Shown piece after piece: positions 7,773 through 16,793 of a stretch of DNA of 54,809 nucleotides (position 1 is the first letter of the stretch; each line of letters begins with the position of its first letter). The stretch is taken from contig CAZHGD010000031.1 of NCBI GenBank assembly GCA_964531735.1, positions 1-54,809 of the forward strand, given 5' to 3'. The notes under the pieces were generated by a model, which saw nothing but the letters and a program-made list of their open reading frames with translations, ran no database searches and had not been told where the DNA came from. A program made the position numbers and the translations under genes. The stretch is from CAZHGD01 sp964531735 (GTDB lineage Bacteria; Armatimonadota; UBA10988).

Positions 7773-9443
7773 TCATGCCCTGGCGAGGTCGAGCATCTGC
7801 TGCACGCCGCGGTTGGGCTGCCGGATGGCGTCGGCGTCGCGGACGGTGATCGTGGGGATGGCGCCGTGCTCGACGTGGATGCGCAGGCGCAGTTCCTCGT
7901 CTTCGTTGGCCCCGGACAGCCGTGAGTAGCCGATGGTCCGGCACAGCCGGCCGAACAGGAACTCGTTGAGCGGGCAGCCGCCGGTGCGGTCCAGGCCGTC
8001 GGCGGTGGCGTGCCAACTGCAGAACAGGTGCGCCTGCGCGAACGAGAGCCCCTGCATGGTGATCTCGTTCAGTCCTTCGCCGCCCACGGCCAGCCCGCGT
8101 CCCAGCGCGGCCACTTCGCGGATCAGCTTGTTCATGCCTTCGGTGGCGGTGGTGTTCTCGACCAGGCAGTTGTGCAGGTTGCCGCTGCACAGCGTGACGT
8201 CGATGAACATCGTGTCGGTGGCCACCTGCTCGGCGGCCTGGAGGATGCGCTCGCCGAGGAGCGACCGCCACATGGTCAGGCCGGGGTGGACCTTGATCAT
8301 CACCTTGCGGTGCCGGTTCTCCAGCAGGTTGTGGTTGCTGGCGGGCACACCCAGAATGGCGCCTGCTTCCGGATCCCAAGCCCACCCGTGCAGGCCGCGG
8401 GTGATGACATCGCGGTACTGGAAGTCACGCAGGAACGCGTACGTCGGGTGCGTCGGGTCCATGTCCACGGAGTTGGCATGGGGCGACAGGTGGAAGCCCA
8501 TGGCCTGGCCCTTGGCCATCACTGCGCGGGCGTTTGGTGACGGTTCGTAGGTCGGGTAGTTCTCGTCATAGGCGTCGGTTCGCCAGTTGGAGAAGTGCAG
8601 CAGCACCTTCGACGGGTCGATCTGCTCGGCCAGCGCGTCCAGCAGGTCGAGATCGCCGCCATACCAGGAGACGGCCAGCCGCAGGTCACGCAGCCAGTCC
8701 TTGCGCACCGCCTCCTGCGCCGCCAGACCGTAGGCTTGCCAGAGCCAGTCACGGTAGCGCGCGGCCGGCGCCTGCCAGCCGCCCGCGCACACGTTGATCC
8801 GGAACACGAGCCCGCCGGAGCCGAGACTGCCGTCGAGGGGGCCGTAGGCCTCGGTATCGAAAGCCACGCCGGCGTCGGTGAACTCAACGGCCTTGTAGCG
8901 GTACTGCGTGTCCTCGCAATGGACCCAGAAGCCCACTCCCGGGCGGTCGAAGATCAGCAGCGCGGCTTCCCAGAACATCGGCCAGGTCCACCGCCGCCCG
9001 CGCAGCAATGGGTCGTCATAGCGGAGCCTGACGCCCTGGAAGAACGGGGCCACGACCGGCGTGTCCGCGGCGATGCCGGGCATCAGCCAGCGACAGGCCA
9101 GCGCGCCGGGGCGCGAGGCGTAGGCCGCGGGCTCCACCAGCACGTCGCCGGTGGCCGGATCTTCACCGATGGTCAGCACGCCGTCGGCGTTCCAGCCATG
9201 GAAGCGGAACTGAGCGGTCTGGTCGTTGACCCGATGCGTGGTGAACGAGGCTGCCAGCTTGCCCAGCACGTCGACGTTGGCGTGCCCTGGATAGAGCAGT
9301 TGCAGTGGGGAGCCGGTGGTGTCGAAGGCGGCAATTTGCTCCGCGCCGTCCGCTCCCCGGAGCGAGGTGAGAAAGCCGTTGGTGAACACGGCGGTGACCG
9401 TGCGGGTCGTGACCGTGATGGTGTTGGTACTGACGGATACCAT
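7773..9443 (-). CDS. DUF6259-type putative glycoside hydrolase
   Basis: This 556-residue protein has an N-terminal beta-rich part (TVTAVFTNGFLTSLRG..., residues 1-240) and a TIM-barrel-like C-terminal part with LRLAVSWYGGDLDLL, VLLHFSNWRTDAYDENYPTY, GFHLSPHANSVDMD, TMFIDVTLCSGNL and GLAVGGEGLNEITM. That order recalls DUF6259 proteins, which are related to GH36/alpha-galactosidase-like barrels. I cannot assign catalytic residues with confidence; D/E in FIDVT and GGEGLNE are candidates. No signal peptide is seen, so it may be cytoplasmic. Start: ATG at 9443 with AGGAGG about seven bases upstream; the longer frame to 9482 is less likely. It is convergent with the 2574-7712 cluster and has its own promoter-like sequence at 9469-9496. 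The family assignment is from recalled resemblance, not a search. Confidence 0.75.
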   Translation of the reverse strand: MVSVSTNTITVTTRTVTAVFTNGFLTSLRGADGAEQIAAFDTTGSPLQLLYPGHANVDVLGKLAASFTTHRVNDQTAQFRFHGWNADGVLTIGEDPATGDVLVEPAAYASRPGALACRWLMPGIAADTPVVAPFFQGVRLRYDDPLLRGRRWTWPMFWEAALLIFDRPGVGFWVHCEDTQYRYKAVEFTDAGVAFDTEAYGPLDGSLGSGGLVFRINVCAGGWQAPAARYRDWLWQAYGLAAQEAVRKDWLRDLRLAVSWYGGDLDLLDALAEQIDPSKVLLHFSNWRTDAYDENYPTYEPSPNARAVMAKGQAMGFHLSPHANSVDMDPTHPTYAFLRDFQYRDVITRGLHGWAWDPEAGAILGVPASNHNLLENRHRKVMIKVHPGLTMWRSLLGERILQAAEQVATDTMFIDVTLCSGNLHNCLVENTTATEGMNKLIREVAALGRGLAVGGEGLNEITMQGLSFAQAHLFCSWHATADGLDRTGGCPLNEFLFGRLCRTIGYSRLSGANEDEELRLRIHVEHGAIPTITVRDADAIRQPNRGVQQMLDLARA

Positions 9444-9468
9444 GGCCTGCCTCCTGGGTGGCGCCGGC

Positions 9469-9496
9469 ATGGTACCGCGCAAGGTGCGGAAGTCAA
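9469..9496 (-). promoter_or_regulatory. Putative sigma70-type promoter of the DUF6259 gene
   Basis: On the minus strand TTGACT (9496-9491) is 16 bases from TACCAT (9474-9469). The expected start near 9462 leaves a short leader holding the AGGAGG of the gene starting at 9443. The -35 box touches the last base of the upstream terminator stem. Confidence 0.4.
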
Positions 9497-9535
9497 CCGG
9501 GCTGGCCGGCCCGCAAAGGTTCCGGCCAGCCCGGT
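9496..9535 (-). terminator. Terminator hairpin after the macroglobulin gene
   Basis: A perfect 14-bp stem (9496-9509 with 9522-9535) with a 12-base loop lies just after the stop of the alpha-2-macroglobulin-like gene (9553). On the minus strand it is followed by a short pyrimidine-rich stretch (TTGACTTCC), not a long T run. Confidence 0.6.
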
Positions 9536-9552
9536 GCGTGGGTGGATTGAGG

Positions 9553-12500
9553 CTACTGCGCAGCCGCCGGTCGCTCGGTCACCTGGATGGTGGCCTCATC
9601 GCTGAGGCAGCGCACGTCGGCCCGGTACATGCTGAACCCGTGGTGCGGCAGGGCTCGGAACAGGCCCGGGGTCTCGGCGCGGAGGCGGTAGCTCAGCGTC
9701 GTCTTGCCCTGGCGCAGGTGGTCGGCGAAGAACGTGACCTCCTTGTCGCGCAGCTCACGGTAGAGCCACGCATCGCCCCAGGTGCCGCCCGAGGTCTTGT
9801 CGACCGGCTCGCAGCCGGCCGGCTTCGGGTCGGCGAGGCAGACGTAGTCGAACTCGTTCTCCGCGTCGATGGTCACCTCGACCTCGATCTGCTCGCCGGA
9901 GGCGATCGGGTCACCGGACCGCAACTCCTCGCGCTTCGTCTTGCGCGTGTTGTCCTGCGGGTCGGTGTACTCGGTCACCTTGTAGTACTTGCGGCTGGCC
10001 GACAAGTAGCTCGAGGCGGCGGTGATCGGGTCCTCCTGCGTGTAGTACTCCAGCAGCGCGCTGTAGTAGACGCTGCCCTGGCCGGTGCGGCGCAGCTCGA
10101 TCTGGTTGTCACCGGTGCGCAGCAGCTTCGGGTCGACCTCCACGATACCGTTGAGCGTCAGCACGTTCTGCGGGGTCACCTCCCAGCCCTTGACCGTCTG
10201 CCCGTTGACCGCCAGCGTCAGCGTGTAGCTGGCCTTCAACTCCTGGTGCACGTCGGCGTAGCGGGCCAGGGCGAAGATCGCTGCGGCCGTGTCCTTGGTG
10301 TTGTACCAGCGGTTGCCGGTGCGGTTCATCGTCAGCCAGTTGACCGCTTTGGTGGCCAACTCACTGTTCGGCTCGACGGCCAGTGCGGCCAGGGTGGCGA
10401 AGGCGGTGGTTTCCACCTGGTCTTCACTCCACCGCCAGCCCCACCGGTTCTGGCCCCAGTGAACGCCGCTCTCGGTCTCGATGCGGGTGGCCTGCAGGTT
10501 CTCCCAGGCGATCTTGGCCTTGTCCTTGTCGCCCTTGTTGACCATGGCCAGGATCAGCAGTGCGCGGGTGTAGTCGTTCAGTTGGTCCCGGTTGGCCCAG
10601 ACCCGCTGATAGGCATCCTCCAGGTTGCGCTGCTGTTCGGCGTTCGGCTGCTTGACCTTGGCCGCGACGGCCTCGGACAGCACCCAGGTCACGTAGGCGC
10701 TGCTGTCGTGGCTGCTCTTCAGCAGGTGCAGGTTGTTGAGCAGGAACGTCGTGGCCTTCTCCAGCACGTCGGCCGGCGCGGCGAAGTCGGCGGCCCGCGC
10801 CTGGATCAGGGCGTAGGTCACGTAGGCCGACATCCACACGTCGGACCGCATGCCGGAGAACCAGCCGAAGCCGCCGTCGCTGTTCTGCATGCCGGTCAGG
10901 CGCTTGATGCCTTCGCGAACCATGTCCGGCAGTTCGTCCAGGCCACGGCTCTTCCACCAGTCCGGCACCTGCTTCGGCTTGCCACCCGCGGCCGGCTTGC
11001 CGGTGTAGTCCAGCGTGCGGGCGACCATCACCGCCGGCAGGAACTTCGAGGTGGTTTGCTCGACGCAGCCGTACGGGTACTCGACCAGCCAGGGCAGCGC
11101 GTCGAGCAGGGCCGAAACGAGCGTCGGCTGCATGCTCACCTTCAGCCGCGTGGCCTCCTGGCGGCGCGCCGCCGGCAGGTTGAGCGTGAACGTCTCGCGC
11201 CCGTCGGCTCCGATCCGGCCGGCCTTGTTGGCGAACTTCTCGGCGCCGTGTGGAATGACGTCGAACTTCAGCTTGACGCCGTCACTGTCGTTCGGACCGC
11301 GCGCGGTGACCACGATGGTCGCCTTGCCGGCCTGCGTGGCGCGGACCTGTCGGTCGACCCGCGCCTGCCCGCGTGGCGCCACCACGACGGAGTCGCGGTT
11401 GGAGCCTGCCAACTGCAGGCCGTCGACCTGCAGGCCGATCGCCACTTGCTGCTGTCGGTCGGTCTTGTTGGTCACGACCACCGAGACCGTCGACTGGTCG
11501 AGTTGGGTGAAGAACCGCGGCGCCTGGAGGCGGACGATCAGGTCCTTGCTGGTGATGACCTCCTCGACCTTCTGGCCGACGCGGGTGTCCTTGGTGACGG
11601 CCCGCGCGGTGGTGCGCCAGGTGGTCAGGGAGTCGGGGAAGTCCACGGTGACCGTCGCCTTCCCGTCGGCGCCCGTGGTCACCGTCGGCTGCCACAGGGT
11701 GGTGTCGGGGAAGAACTCGCGGATGGCGATGGGTTCCTCGCCGCCACCGCCGCCGCCGCCAGCAGGGCCGTCCGGGCCAGCCACGGGCTTCGCCATCGCC
11801 GGTGCCGGGGCCGGCGGGGCGGCGCCCGCCATCGGGGCGCCGGGCACGCCGTCGCGCTTCGCGGCTCGCGTCGCCGTGGCGGCTGTGGATTTGTCGGCGT
11901 TGCGCTCGGACCGCTCCTCGTCGTACTCGCCGTAGGACTCCAGCGAGACCGCCTGGCGGATACCATGGCCGCGTCGGCGGCCGTAGAAGTAGACGCCGAT
12001 CGGCTGGGCGATCTCCTCCTGGATGGCGTAGACGCTATCGTCGGTGATCCCCAGGCTGACCTGCGCCGAGACCGGCCGGCCTTGCTCGTCGGTCACCTCG
12101 AGCGTGAACTTGCCCTTGGTGCGCGGCTTGTACTCCTTCTGGTCCGAGACCACGCGCAGGTTGAGCAGCTTCTCGGTGGGCGGGACCATCAGCTCCTTCT
12201 GCGCGAAGAAGGTCTGGCGCACGCCGACCACCACGCCGGAGAGGTAGACGTTCGGCGAGTAGTTGTCGCTGATCGGCAGTTCGACCACAAAGGTGCTCTG
12301 TTCGAAGCGGATCACCTTCGTGCTGTAGATGTGCTCGGCGCCGATGGTCAGCAAGAGCGCACCGGTGGTGACCGGCGCGGTCACCAGCAGCCGGGCGGTC
12401 TCGCCACGCTGGTACAGGTCCTTCTCGGTGACGATCTGCAGGTCGGCGTGGTTGTAGTTGGCGCCCTTGTAGGCGTCGCTGGCGACCCAGAAGCGGGTGA

Positions 12501-15015
12501 CCGCGACGACTTCGGCCCGCTTGTCGAACGTGTCCGGAGCGCTGAAGCTGACCTCGTAGAAGCCGTCGCCTGGCGCCTTGAAGGTCAGGTCCTTGCGGCC
12601 GCTGTTGGGATCGGTGCGCAGTGACATCGGCTGGGGCCAGATGGCGACGTCGCGCTGCCACTGGGCCGGCCGGATGACCGCGTTGGTCTCGGCGTTGCGC
12701 GTCTCGGGAACCCACTTGAGCTTGTAGAGCGTCGCCGTGACGGGCGCCTCCACCGGTTGCTGGTCGGCGTTCTGCGCCCGCACCGTCAGGTCGACCGTGG
12801 CATCGGGCTTGTAGAGGCCCTGCTTCGACCGCGCGAACAGGTAGAAGCCCTTGTGGGTCACCGTGAAGGAGCCGCCGCCGTCCACCACCCGGCGAGTGAC
12901 ATCGGCCACCTCGACATCGATGGTGTACGTATAGTCGTTGGTGTCCTCGACGGTCGGGAACTCGATCACGGCCTGGCCCTTGGCGTCGGTCTTGGCCGTG
13001 CCTTCACGTACGGTGGTGCGGTGGTAGCGGTAGTAGGGGTAGCCGCCGCGGCGCCAGTGCGAGTAGAGCCAGTCGTAGTCGCCGGCGAACCAGTACGACG
13101 GGTAGTAGGGTCGCTTCTGGATGACGTACTTCACTTCGGCGTCGGCCACCGGCGCACCGAAATAGTAGGTCGCCGTGACCGGCACGGCCACCGCGCCGCC
13201 GGGGCGCACTTCACCCATCGGGCGCCCGACGCTCACTTTGAACTCGGGCTTGCGGTACTCCTCGACGCGGAACTGGCCGGCGTTATTGCGCCCGCCTTGC
13301 TCGACCACGATGGTGTAGAGGCCGAGCTTGGGCTCTTTGGCCAGCGTGAAGGAGCCGTTCACCGTGCCGAACTCGTCCGTGGTCAGCAAGTTCTTGTGGA
13401 CTTCCTCGCCCTGCGGGTTGCGGATCGTCAACACGCACGGCTTCCCGGCCAGGTTGCTGAAGCGCCCTTCCTTGTCGGTGCGTAGCACGGCGCGGTAGTT
13501 GACCTTGTTCTCCGGCCGGTAGACCGGGCGATCAGTGTAGACGTAGGCGTTGAACTGCTCGCCGGGCTCGTTCCACCAGGCGTAGAGGCGGTCGCTCTGA
13601 ACGACGATCTGGTCGCCCTTGCGGCCGATCGCCGCGAGTTGCCAGTTGTTCTCGTTGGCCTGCGACGTCACGTTGAGCGTGGCCAGGCCGTCCTGGTCGG
13701 TGGTGGCGCGGCCGACGTCGCGCGGGCGGGTGTTGCCGTAGCGCCAGATGTGCAGGTCCACCCCGGACAGCGGTTGCCGATTGGTGCGGTCCACCACGTA
13801 GCTGACCAGCTTGCCGGCGGCGTACTGCTGCACAAGCACCAGGCTGCTGACGTTGACCAGCTTCACCGAACGCAGTTGGGCCGAGCCGTCGGCCACGGCG
13901 GTGACCACATACAAGCCGGCGGCCCGCATCGGGCTGTCCAGCTTGACCTCCATGTACTGGTAGTCGCCCTGGTCAGCCAGGTCGACGTGCCACGTGTTGG
14001 TCTGGCTCGCGTGCTTGAGCAGCACATCGATGCCACCGTGCAGCCAGGAGCCGTCGTCTAGCGCGAACTGCGGGTCGACCTTGTAGGCGGTGAGAGTGGC
14101 GCCCTTGATGTTGCGGCCGGTGACATGCGTGGGAATGCGCCCACCGGGCAGGTGCGTGGCCGACACTTCGAGGTTGAGCCGCGGCGCCTCGATGTCCTTG
14201 ATGAGCTCCAGCGCCCGAGCTTCGTGCTGCGACTTCGGGTAGCGTTGGCGCAACTCCAGCAGACGGGTGCGCGCGGACACGTAGCGGCTGGCGGAGTAGT
14301 CGGTCTCGGCCAACAGGTACAGGGCGTCGTCGGCCACCTCGGTGCTGGCGAAGCCGCGAACCACCTTGTCCCAGGCCTCGACGGCCTTGTCGGTGTCACC
14401 GAACCGGCCGCGGTAGAGCAGGCCGAGCTTCAGCCAGGCCTTCGCGGTGACCTCGTCACCGGCCTCCATGCGCAGCAGCGTCTGCAGGTACTGCAGGGCC
14501 TTGTCACGGCTCACGTTGGTGTACCACTCGGTGTGGTAGTCGACCGCGTCGAACATCATGGCCACATAGCGCGAGCGCTCCTCAGCGCTCATCGTGCGGC
14601 GGCCGATGCTGCCGCGGTACTCGCTGAGCGCCATGGCGTAGAGGTGCCCGATCCGTTCCCAGTTGGACCAGCGGTCGTGCTCGAACAGGAAGCGCGCCAG
14701 CAAGGCTTTGCCGCGCGCGGCCCAGACGGTGCGGTGCCGCTTGTCGCAGAACGCCTCGACGGCCGGCTTGAAGTCCTGGACGCGCCGGAGCCGATAGCGG
14801 CCCTCTAGCGCCTTGAACTCGGCCTCGGCGGCGCGTGGGTCGCCGGGGTACTTCTGCGCGAACTGCTCGAAGAGCCGAATGGCCCGGTCCCAGGTGTACT
14901 GCTCGTAGTACGTCTGGGCGTCCTTGTAGAGGCTGTCGGCGTCCTGCGCCGCCACCGGTCCGGCGGCGGCGACACAGAGCAGCAATGCAGTCAACCAGTT
15001 ACCGATCGCGTTCAT
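9553..15015 (-). CDS. Bacterial alpha-2-macroglobulin-like thioester protein with TPR-like N-terminus
   Basis: The 1820-residue protein is exported (signal peptide MNAIGNWLTALLLCVAAAG, cleavage near VAAQ). Residues about 25-270 form helical repeats of TPR type (YKDAQTYYEQYTWDRAIRLF...). Macroglobulin beta domains follow, including VYTDRPVYRPENKVNYRAVL (near 490). Around residues 1025-1095 is a low-complexity bait-like segment rich in Ala, Pro and Gly. The thioester motif GCVEQ is intact (C1317, Q1320), followed by an alpha/alpha-toroid thioester domain (GGFGWFSGMRSDVW) and a receptor-domain-like end. Bacterial A2Ms are thought to trap foreign proteases in the periplasm. No lipobox is present and the usual partner pbpC is absent. 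Start: ATG at 15015 with AAAGGTGG upstream; 122 bases separate it from the sulfatase-fold gene on the same strand, and a hairpin follows the stop. Confidence 0.92.
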   Translation of the reverse strand: MNAIGNWLTALLLCVAAAGPVAAQDADSLYKDAQTYYEQYTWDRAIRLFEQFAQKYPGDPRAAEAEFKALEGRYRLRRVQDFKPAVEAFCDKRHRTVWAARGKALLARFLFEHDRWSNWERIGHLYAMALSEYRGSIGRRTMSAEERSRYVAMMFDAVDYHTEWYTNVSRDKALQYLQTLLRMEAGDEVTAKAWLKLGLLYRGRFGDTDKAVEAWDKVVRGFASTEVADDALYLLAETDYSASRYVSARTRLLELRQRYPKSQHEARALELIKDIEAPRLNLEVSATHLPGGRIPTHVTGRNIKGATLTAYKVDPQFALDDGSWLHGGIDVLLKHASQTNTWHVDLADQGDYQYMEVKLDSPMRAAGLYVVTAVADGSAQLRSVKLVNVSSLVLVQQYAAGKLVSYVVDRTNRQPLSGVDLHIWRYGNTRPRDVGRATTDQDGLATLNVTSQANENNWQLAAIGRKGDQIVVQSDRLYAWWNEPGEQFNAYVYTDRPVYRPENKVNYRAVLRTDKEGRFSNLAGKPCVLTIRNPQGEEVHKNLLTTDEFGTVNGSFTLAKEPKLGLYTIVVEQGGRNNAGQFRVEEYRKPEFKVSVGRPMGEVRPGGAVAVPVTATYYFGAPVADAEVKYVIQKRPYYPSYWFAGDYDWLYSHWRRGGYPYYRYHRTTVREGTAKTDAKGQAVIEFPTVEDTNDYTYTIDVEVADVTRRVVDGGGSFTVTHKGFYLFARSKQGLYKPDATVDLTVRAQNADQQPVEAPVTATLYKLKWVPETRNAETNAVIRPAQWQRDVAIWPQPMSLRTDPNSGRKDLTFKAPGDGFYEVSFSAPDTFDKRAEVVAVTRFWVASDAYKGANYNHADLQIVTEKDLYQRGETARLLVTAPVTTGALLLTIGAEHIYSTKVIRFEQSTFVVELPISDNYSPNVYLSGVVVGVRQTFFAQKELMVPPTEKLLNLRVVSDQKEYKPRTKGKFTLEVTDEQGRPVSAQVSLGITDDSVYAIQEEIAQPIGVYFYGRRRGHGIRQAVSLESYGEYDEERSERNADKSTAATATRAAKRDGVPGAPMAGAAPPAPAPAMAKPVAGPDGPAGGGGGGGEEPIAIREFFPDTTLWQPTVTTGADGKATVTVDFPDSLTTWRTTARAVTKDTRVGQKVEEVITSKDLIVRLQAPRFFTQLDQSTVSVVVTNKTDRQQQVAIGLQVDGLQLAGSNRDSVVVAPRGQARVDRQVRATQAGKATIVVTARGPNDSDGVKLKFDVIPHGAEKFANKAGRIGADGRETFTLNLPAARRQEATRLKVSMQPTLVSALLDALPWLVEYPYGCVEQTTSKFLPAVMVARTLDYTGKPAAGGKPKQVPDWWKSRGLDELPDMVREGIKRLTGMQNSDGGFGWFSGMRSDVWMSAYVTYALIQARAADFAAPADVLEKATTFLLNNLHLLKSSHDSSAYVTWVLSEAVAAKVKQPNAEQQRNLEDAYQRVWANRDQLNDYTRALLILAMVNKGDKDKAKIAWENLQATRIETESGVHWGQNRWGWRWSEDQVETTAFATLAALAVEPNSELATKAVNWLTMNRTGNRWYNTKDTAAAIFALARYADVHQELKASYTLTLAVNGQTVKGWEVTPQNVLTLNGIVEVDPKLLRTGDNQIELRRTGQGSVYYSALLEYYTQEDPITAASSYLSASRKYYKVTEYTDPQDNTRKTKREELRSGDPIASGEQIEVEVTIDAENEFDYVCLADPKPAGCEPVDKTSGGTWGDAWLYRELRDKEVTFFADHLRQGKTTLSYRLRAETPGLFRALPHHGFSMYRADVRCLSDEATIQVTERPAAAQ

Positions 15016-15048
15016 CGTTGGACCACCTTTGCTCTCGCTTCTCGGCCG

Positions 15049-15076
15049 ACCATACCCCACGCACGCCGAGGGTGTT
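15049..15076 (-). promoter_or_regulatory. Weak promoter candidate for the macroglobulin gene
   Basis: On the minus strand TGAACA (15076-15071) lies 16 bases from TATGGT (15054-15049), each matching four of six consensus positions, about 30 bases before the ATG at 15015. Confidence 0.25.
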
Positions 15077-15136
15077 CACTCTCCCCAACTTACGACATCG
15101 TGACGGCTGGCGTAAAGGGCCGGCGGCCGTCTGCGG

Positions 15137-16723
15137 CTACCGCGTGGCGTCGGGCGTCTCCGCGACGGTCGGCACGGCGTGGTGTGCCAGCCAGGTCACC
15201 AACTGCTGCGGTGTGGTCAGTTCGCGGCGCAGGAGCGCGAGGGTGAGGTCATGGAACGCGCGGTTGCTCACCGGCTGCGTCAACCGCACTGCCGAAGTCT
15301 GGCCGGCAAGGTGCACGATCAGGGGGATACGTTCGTCTCGCCGGCCCCCGGGCAGCGCGGGACTCTCGCGGAACCAGTGGTCCGCGGTGACGACAACGGT
15401 GGTCTGTGCCCACAGACCACCGTTCTCCAGCGCGGCCCGGCAGTCACCCAGCATCTGGTCGGTGAAGCTGACCATGCTCAGGTAGTCGTCCAGCGAGTAG
15501 GGGTCTGGCCTCAGCGCCGTGGTGTAGCAACTGCCGCGGCGGTCCCAGATGGCAGGCCCGTGAGGCGTCAACAGGTGGGTCCAGAGCAGCCCGAAGTCAC
15601 CGATGGTCAACGTGCGGGTCAGCACATCGCGCGACTGCTCGAACGCGTAGACGTAGCGCAGGTTGTCGACGGGGCGCCACAGGCGCCCCGCGAGGTGCAA
15701 CGGGATCGCGAAGGGCAGGGCCGGGATGACGTTCGCGCGCCACTGCCGCGACAGGCTCTCCAGCACGCCCGGCGGTTCGGTCGGGTGCATGATCTCGCGG
15801 AAACGCACCCCGCGCCCGTGCAGCAGCCGGTACATCGCCGGGTGGCCGATCACCAGTGGTGACGATTCACTGCGGGCAGCCTCGGTCAGGAGCGAGTCCA
15901 TCCGGCTGAGGCGCTCCACACCCGGGCGGTCGGCAAACTCCACCTCGAGGTCGCCGTCGCGGTGCCAGGCGCTGCTGCGAACCGGCCGGCCGGTGAGCAT
16001 GGTGGGCACCGCCACGAAGGTGTTGGGGCCGGCCGGCACGGCCGGGGCCGCCACTGACTCGCCCAGCAGACGGTCGAAGGCAGGCAGGTGCAGGTCGGCG
16101 GGGCGGGCGTCGAACACATAGTGCTGCTGCAGCTCGTCGAAGAGCAGCAGGACCACCCGGTGGTCGCGCACGGGCTGGAGCCCGTCGGCCGGCTGCGGCT
16201 CGGCGACCGGCTGGGGGTTGGCGGCCGCTCCGGTCCACACCAGTTGCGCGCCGACCACGACGGCATACGGCGCCGTGATCCGCAGCACGGCGGCCAGACA
16301 GGCAGCCACAGCCGCGGGCCACCGCCACAGACCGAGACCAGCCAGCAACCCCAGCGCCAACAACACCGGCTGGCCGCTCCGCAGGCGGTCACCAAAGGTC
16401 AGCAGCGACAGGAGCGGCCGGCCCGGCACCACCACGTGGACAATGGTGTACGCGGCGAGCGCAGCCAGCAGGAGCCAGGCCGCCACCGCGCCGCGGTACG
16501 TCCAGGGCCCACGGCACAGGCGCCGCGCCACCCCGGCAGCGCCCCACAGCACGCCGGTCAGTAGGGCCATGTTGAGCACTGCGGCGACGTACTCGGTCCG
16601 GTAGTGCGGGTTGATACGGAGTATCGTCAAGCCGCTGTTGGCGCCGGCCAGCAGCAACGCCGACAGGCTGACGGCCAGGACTGCATCTGACCGGGCGGTC
16701 TCGCGATCCGGCGCCCTCAGCAT
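15137..16723 (-). CDS. Membrane-bound sulfatase-fold hydrolase/transferase
   Basis: The 528-residue protein has about five hydrophobic segments in its first 180 residues (AVLAVSLSALLLAGANSG, VAAVLNMALLTGVLWGAAGV, VAAWLLLAALAAYTIVHVVV, VLLALGLLAGLGLW, and one more) and then an alkaline-phosphatase-superfamily domain. The metal-site strand is VVLLLFDELQQHYVF, the nucleophile region is NTFVAVPTMLTGRPV and the second metal site is VVVTADHWF. There is no CxPxR formylglycine motif, so it is not a classical sulfatase; a threonine or serine nucleophile as in phosphoethanolamine or phosphoglycerol transferases is more likely. The active domain would face the periplasm. Start: ATG at 16723 with GGAGG upstream; 70 bases after the methyltransferase stop. 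It probably acts with the two upstream genes on a surface glycan or lipid. Confidence 0.82.
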   Translation of the reverse strand: MLRAPDRETARSDAVLAVSLSALLLAGANSGLTILRINPHYRTEYVAAVLNMALLTGVLWGAAGVARRLCRGPWTYRGAVAAWLLLAALAAYTIVHVVVPGRPLLSLLTFGDRLRSGQPVLLALGLLAGLGLWRWPAAVAACLAAVLRITAPYAVVVGAQLVWTGAAANPQPVAEPQPADGLQPVRDHRVVLLLFDELQQHYVFDARPADLHLPAFDRLLGESVAAPAVPAGPNTFVAVPTMLTGRPVRSSAWHRDGDLEVEFADRPGVERLSRMDSLLTEAARSESSPLVIGHPAMYRLLHGRGVRFREIMHPTEPPGVLESLSRQWRANVIPALPFAIPLHLAGRLWRPVDNLRYVYAFEQSRDVLTRTLTIGDFGLLWTHLLTPHGPAIWDRRGSCYTTALRPDPYSLDDYLSMVSFTDQMLGDCRAALENGGLWAQTTVVVTADHWFRESPALPGGRRDERIPLIVHLAGQTSAVRLTQPVSNRAFHDLTLALLRRELTTPQQLVTWLAHHAVPTVAETPDATR

Positions 16724-16793
16724 GGCCACCTCCAGCGCCCGACCGGTTGCCGCGGCGTCTGCTGGTCGCAGTCCGGGCCTGAACGCGGCCCGC

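Noticed and set aside
9316..12624. Very long plus-strand open frame inside the macroglobulin gene
   Set aside because: It is antisense to a protein with clear thioester and macroglobulin motifs; its translation is Val/Arg/Gly-rich with no domain, as expected for shadow frames of GC-rich genes.
15137..16723. Classical sulfatase call for the membrane enzyme
   Set aside because: No CxPxR motif is present; the nucleophile region reads NTFVAVPTMLTGR, so a transferase or other phosphatase-superfamily role is more likely.
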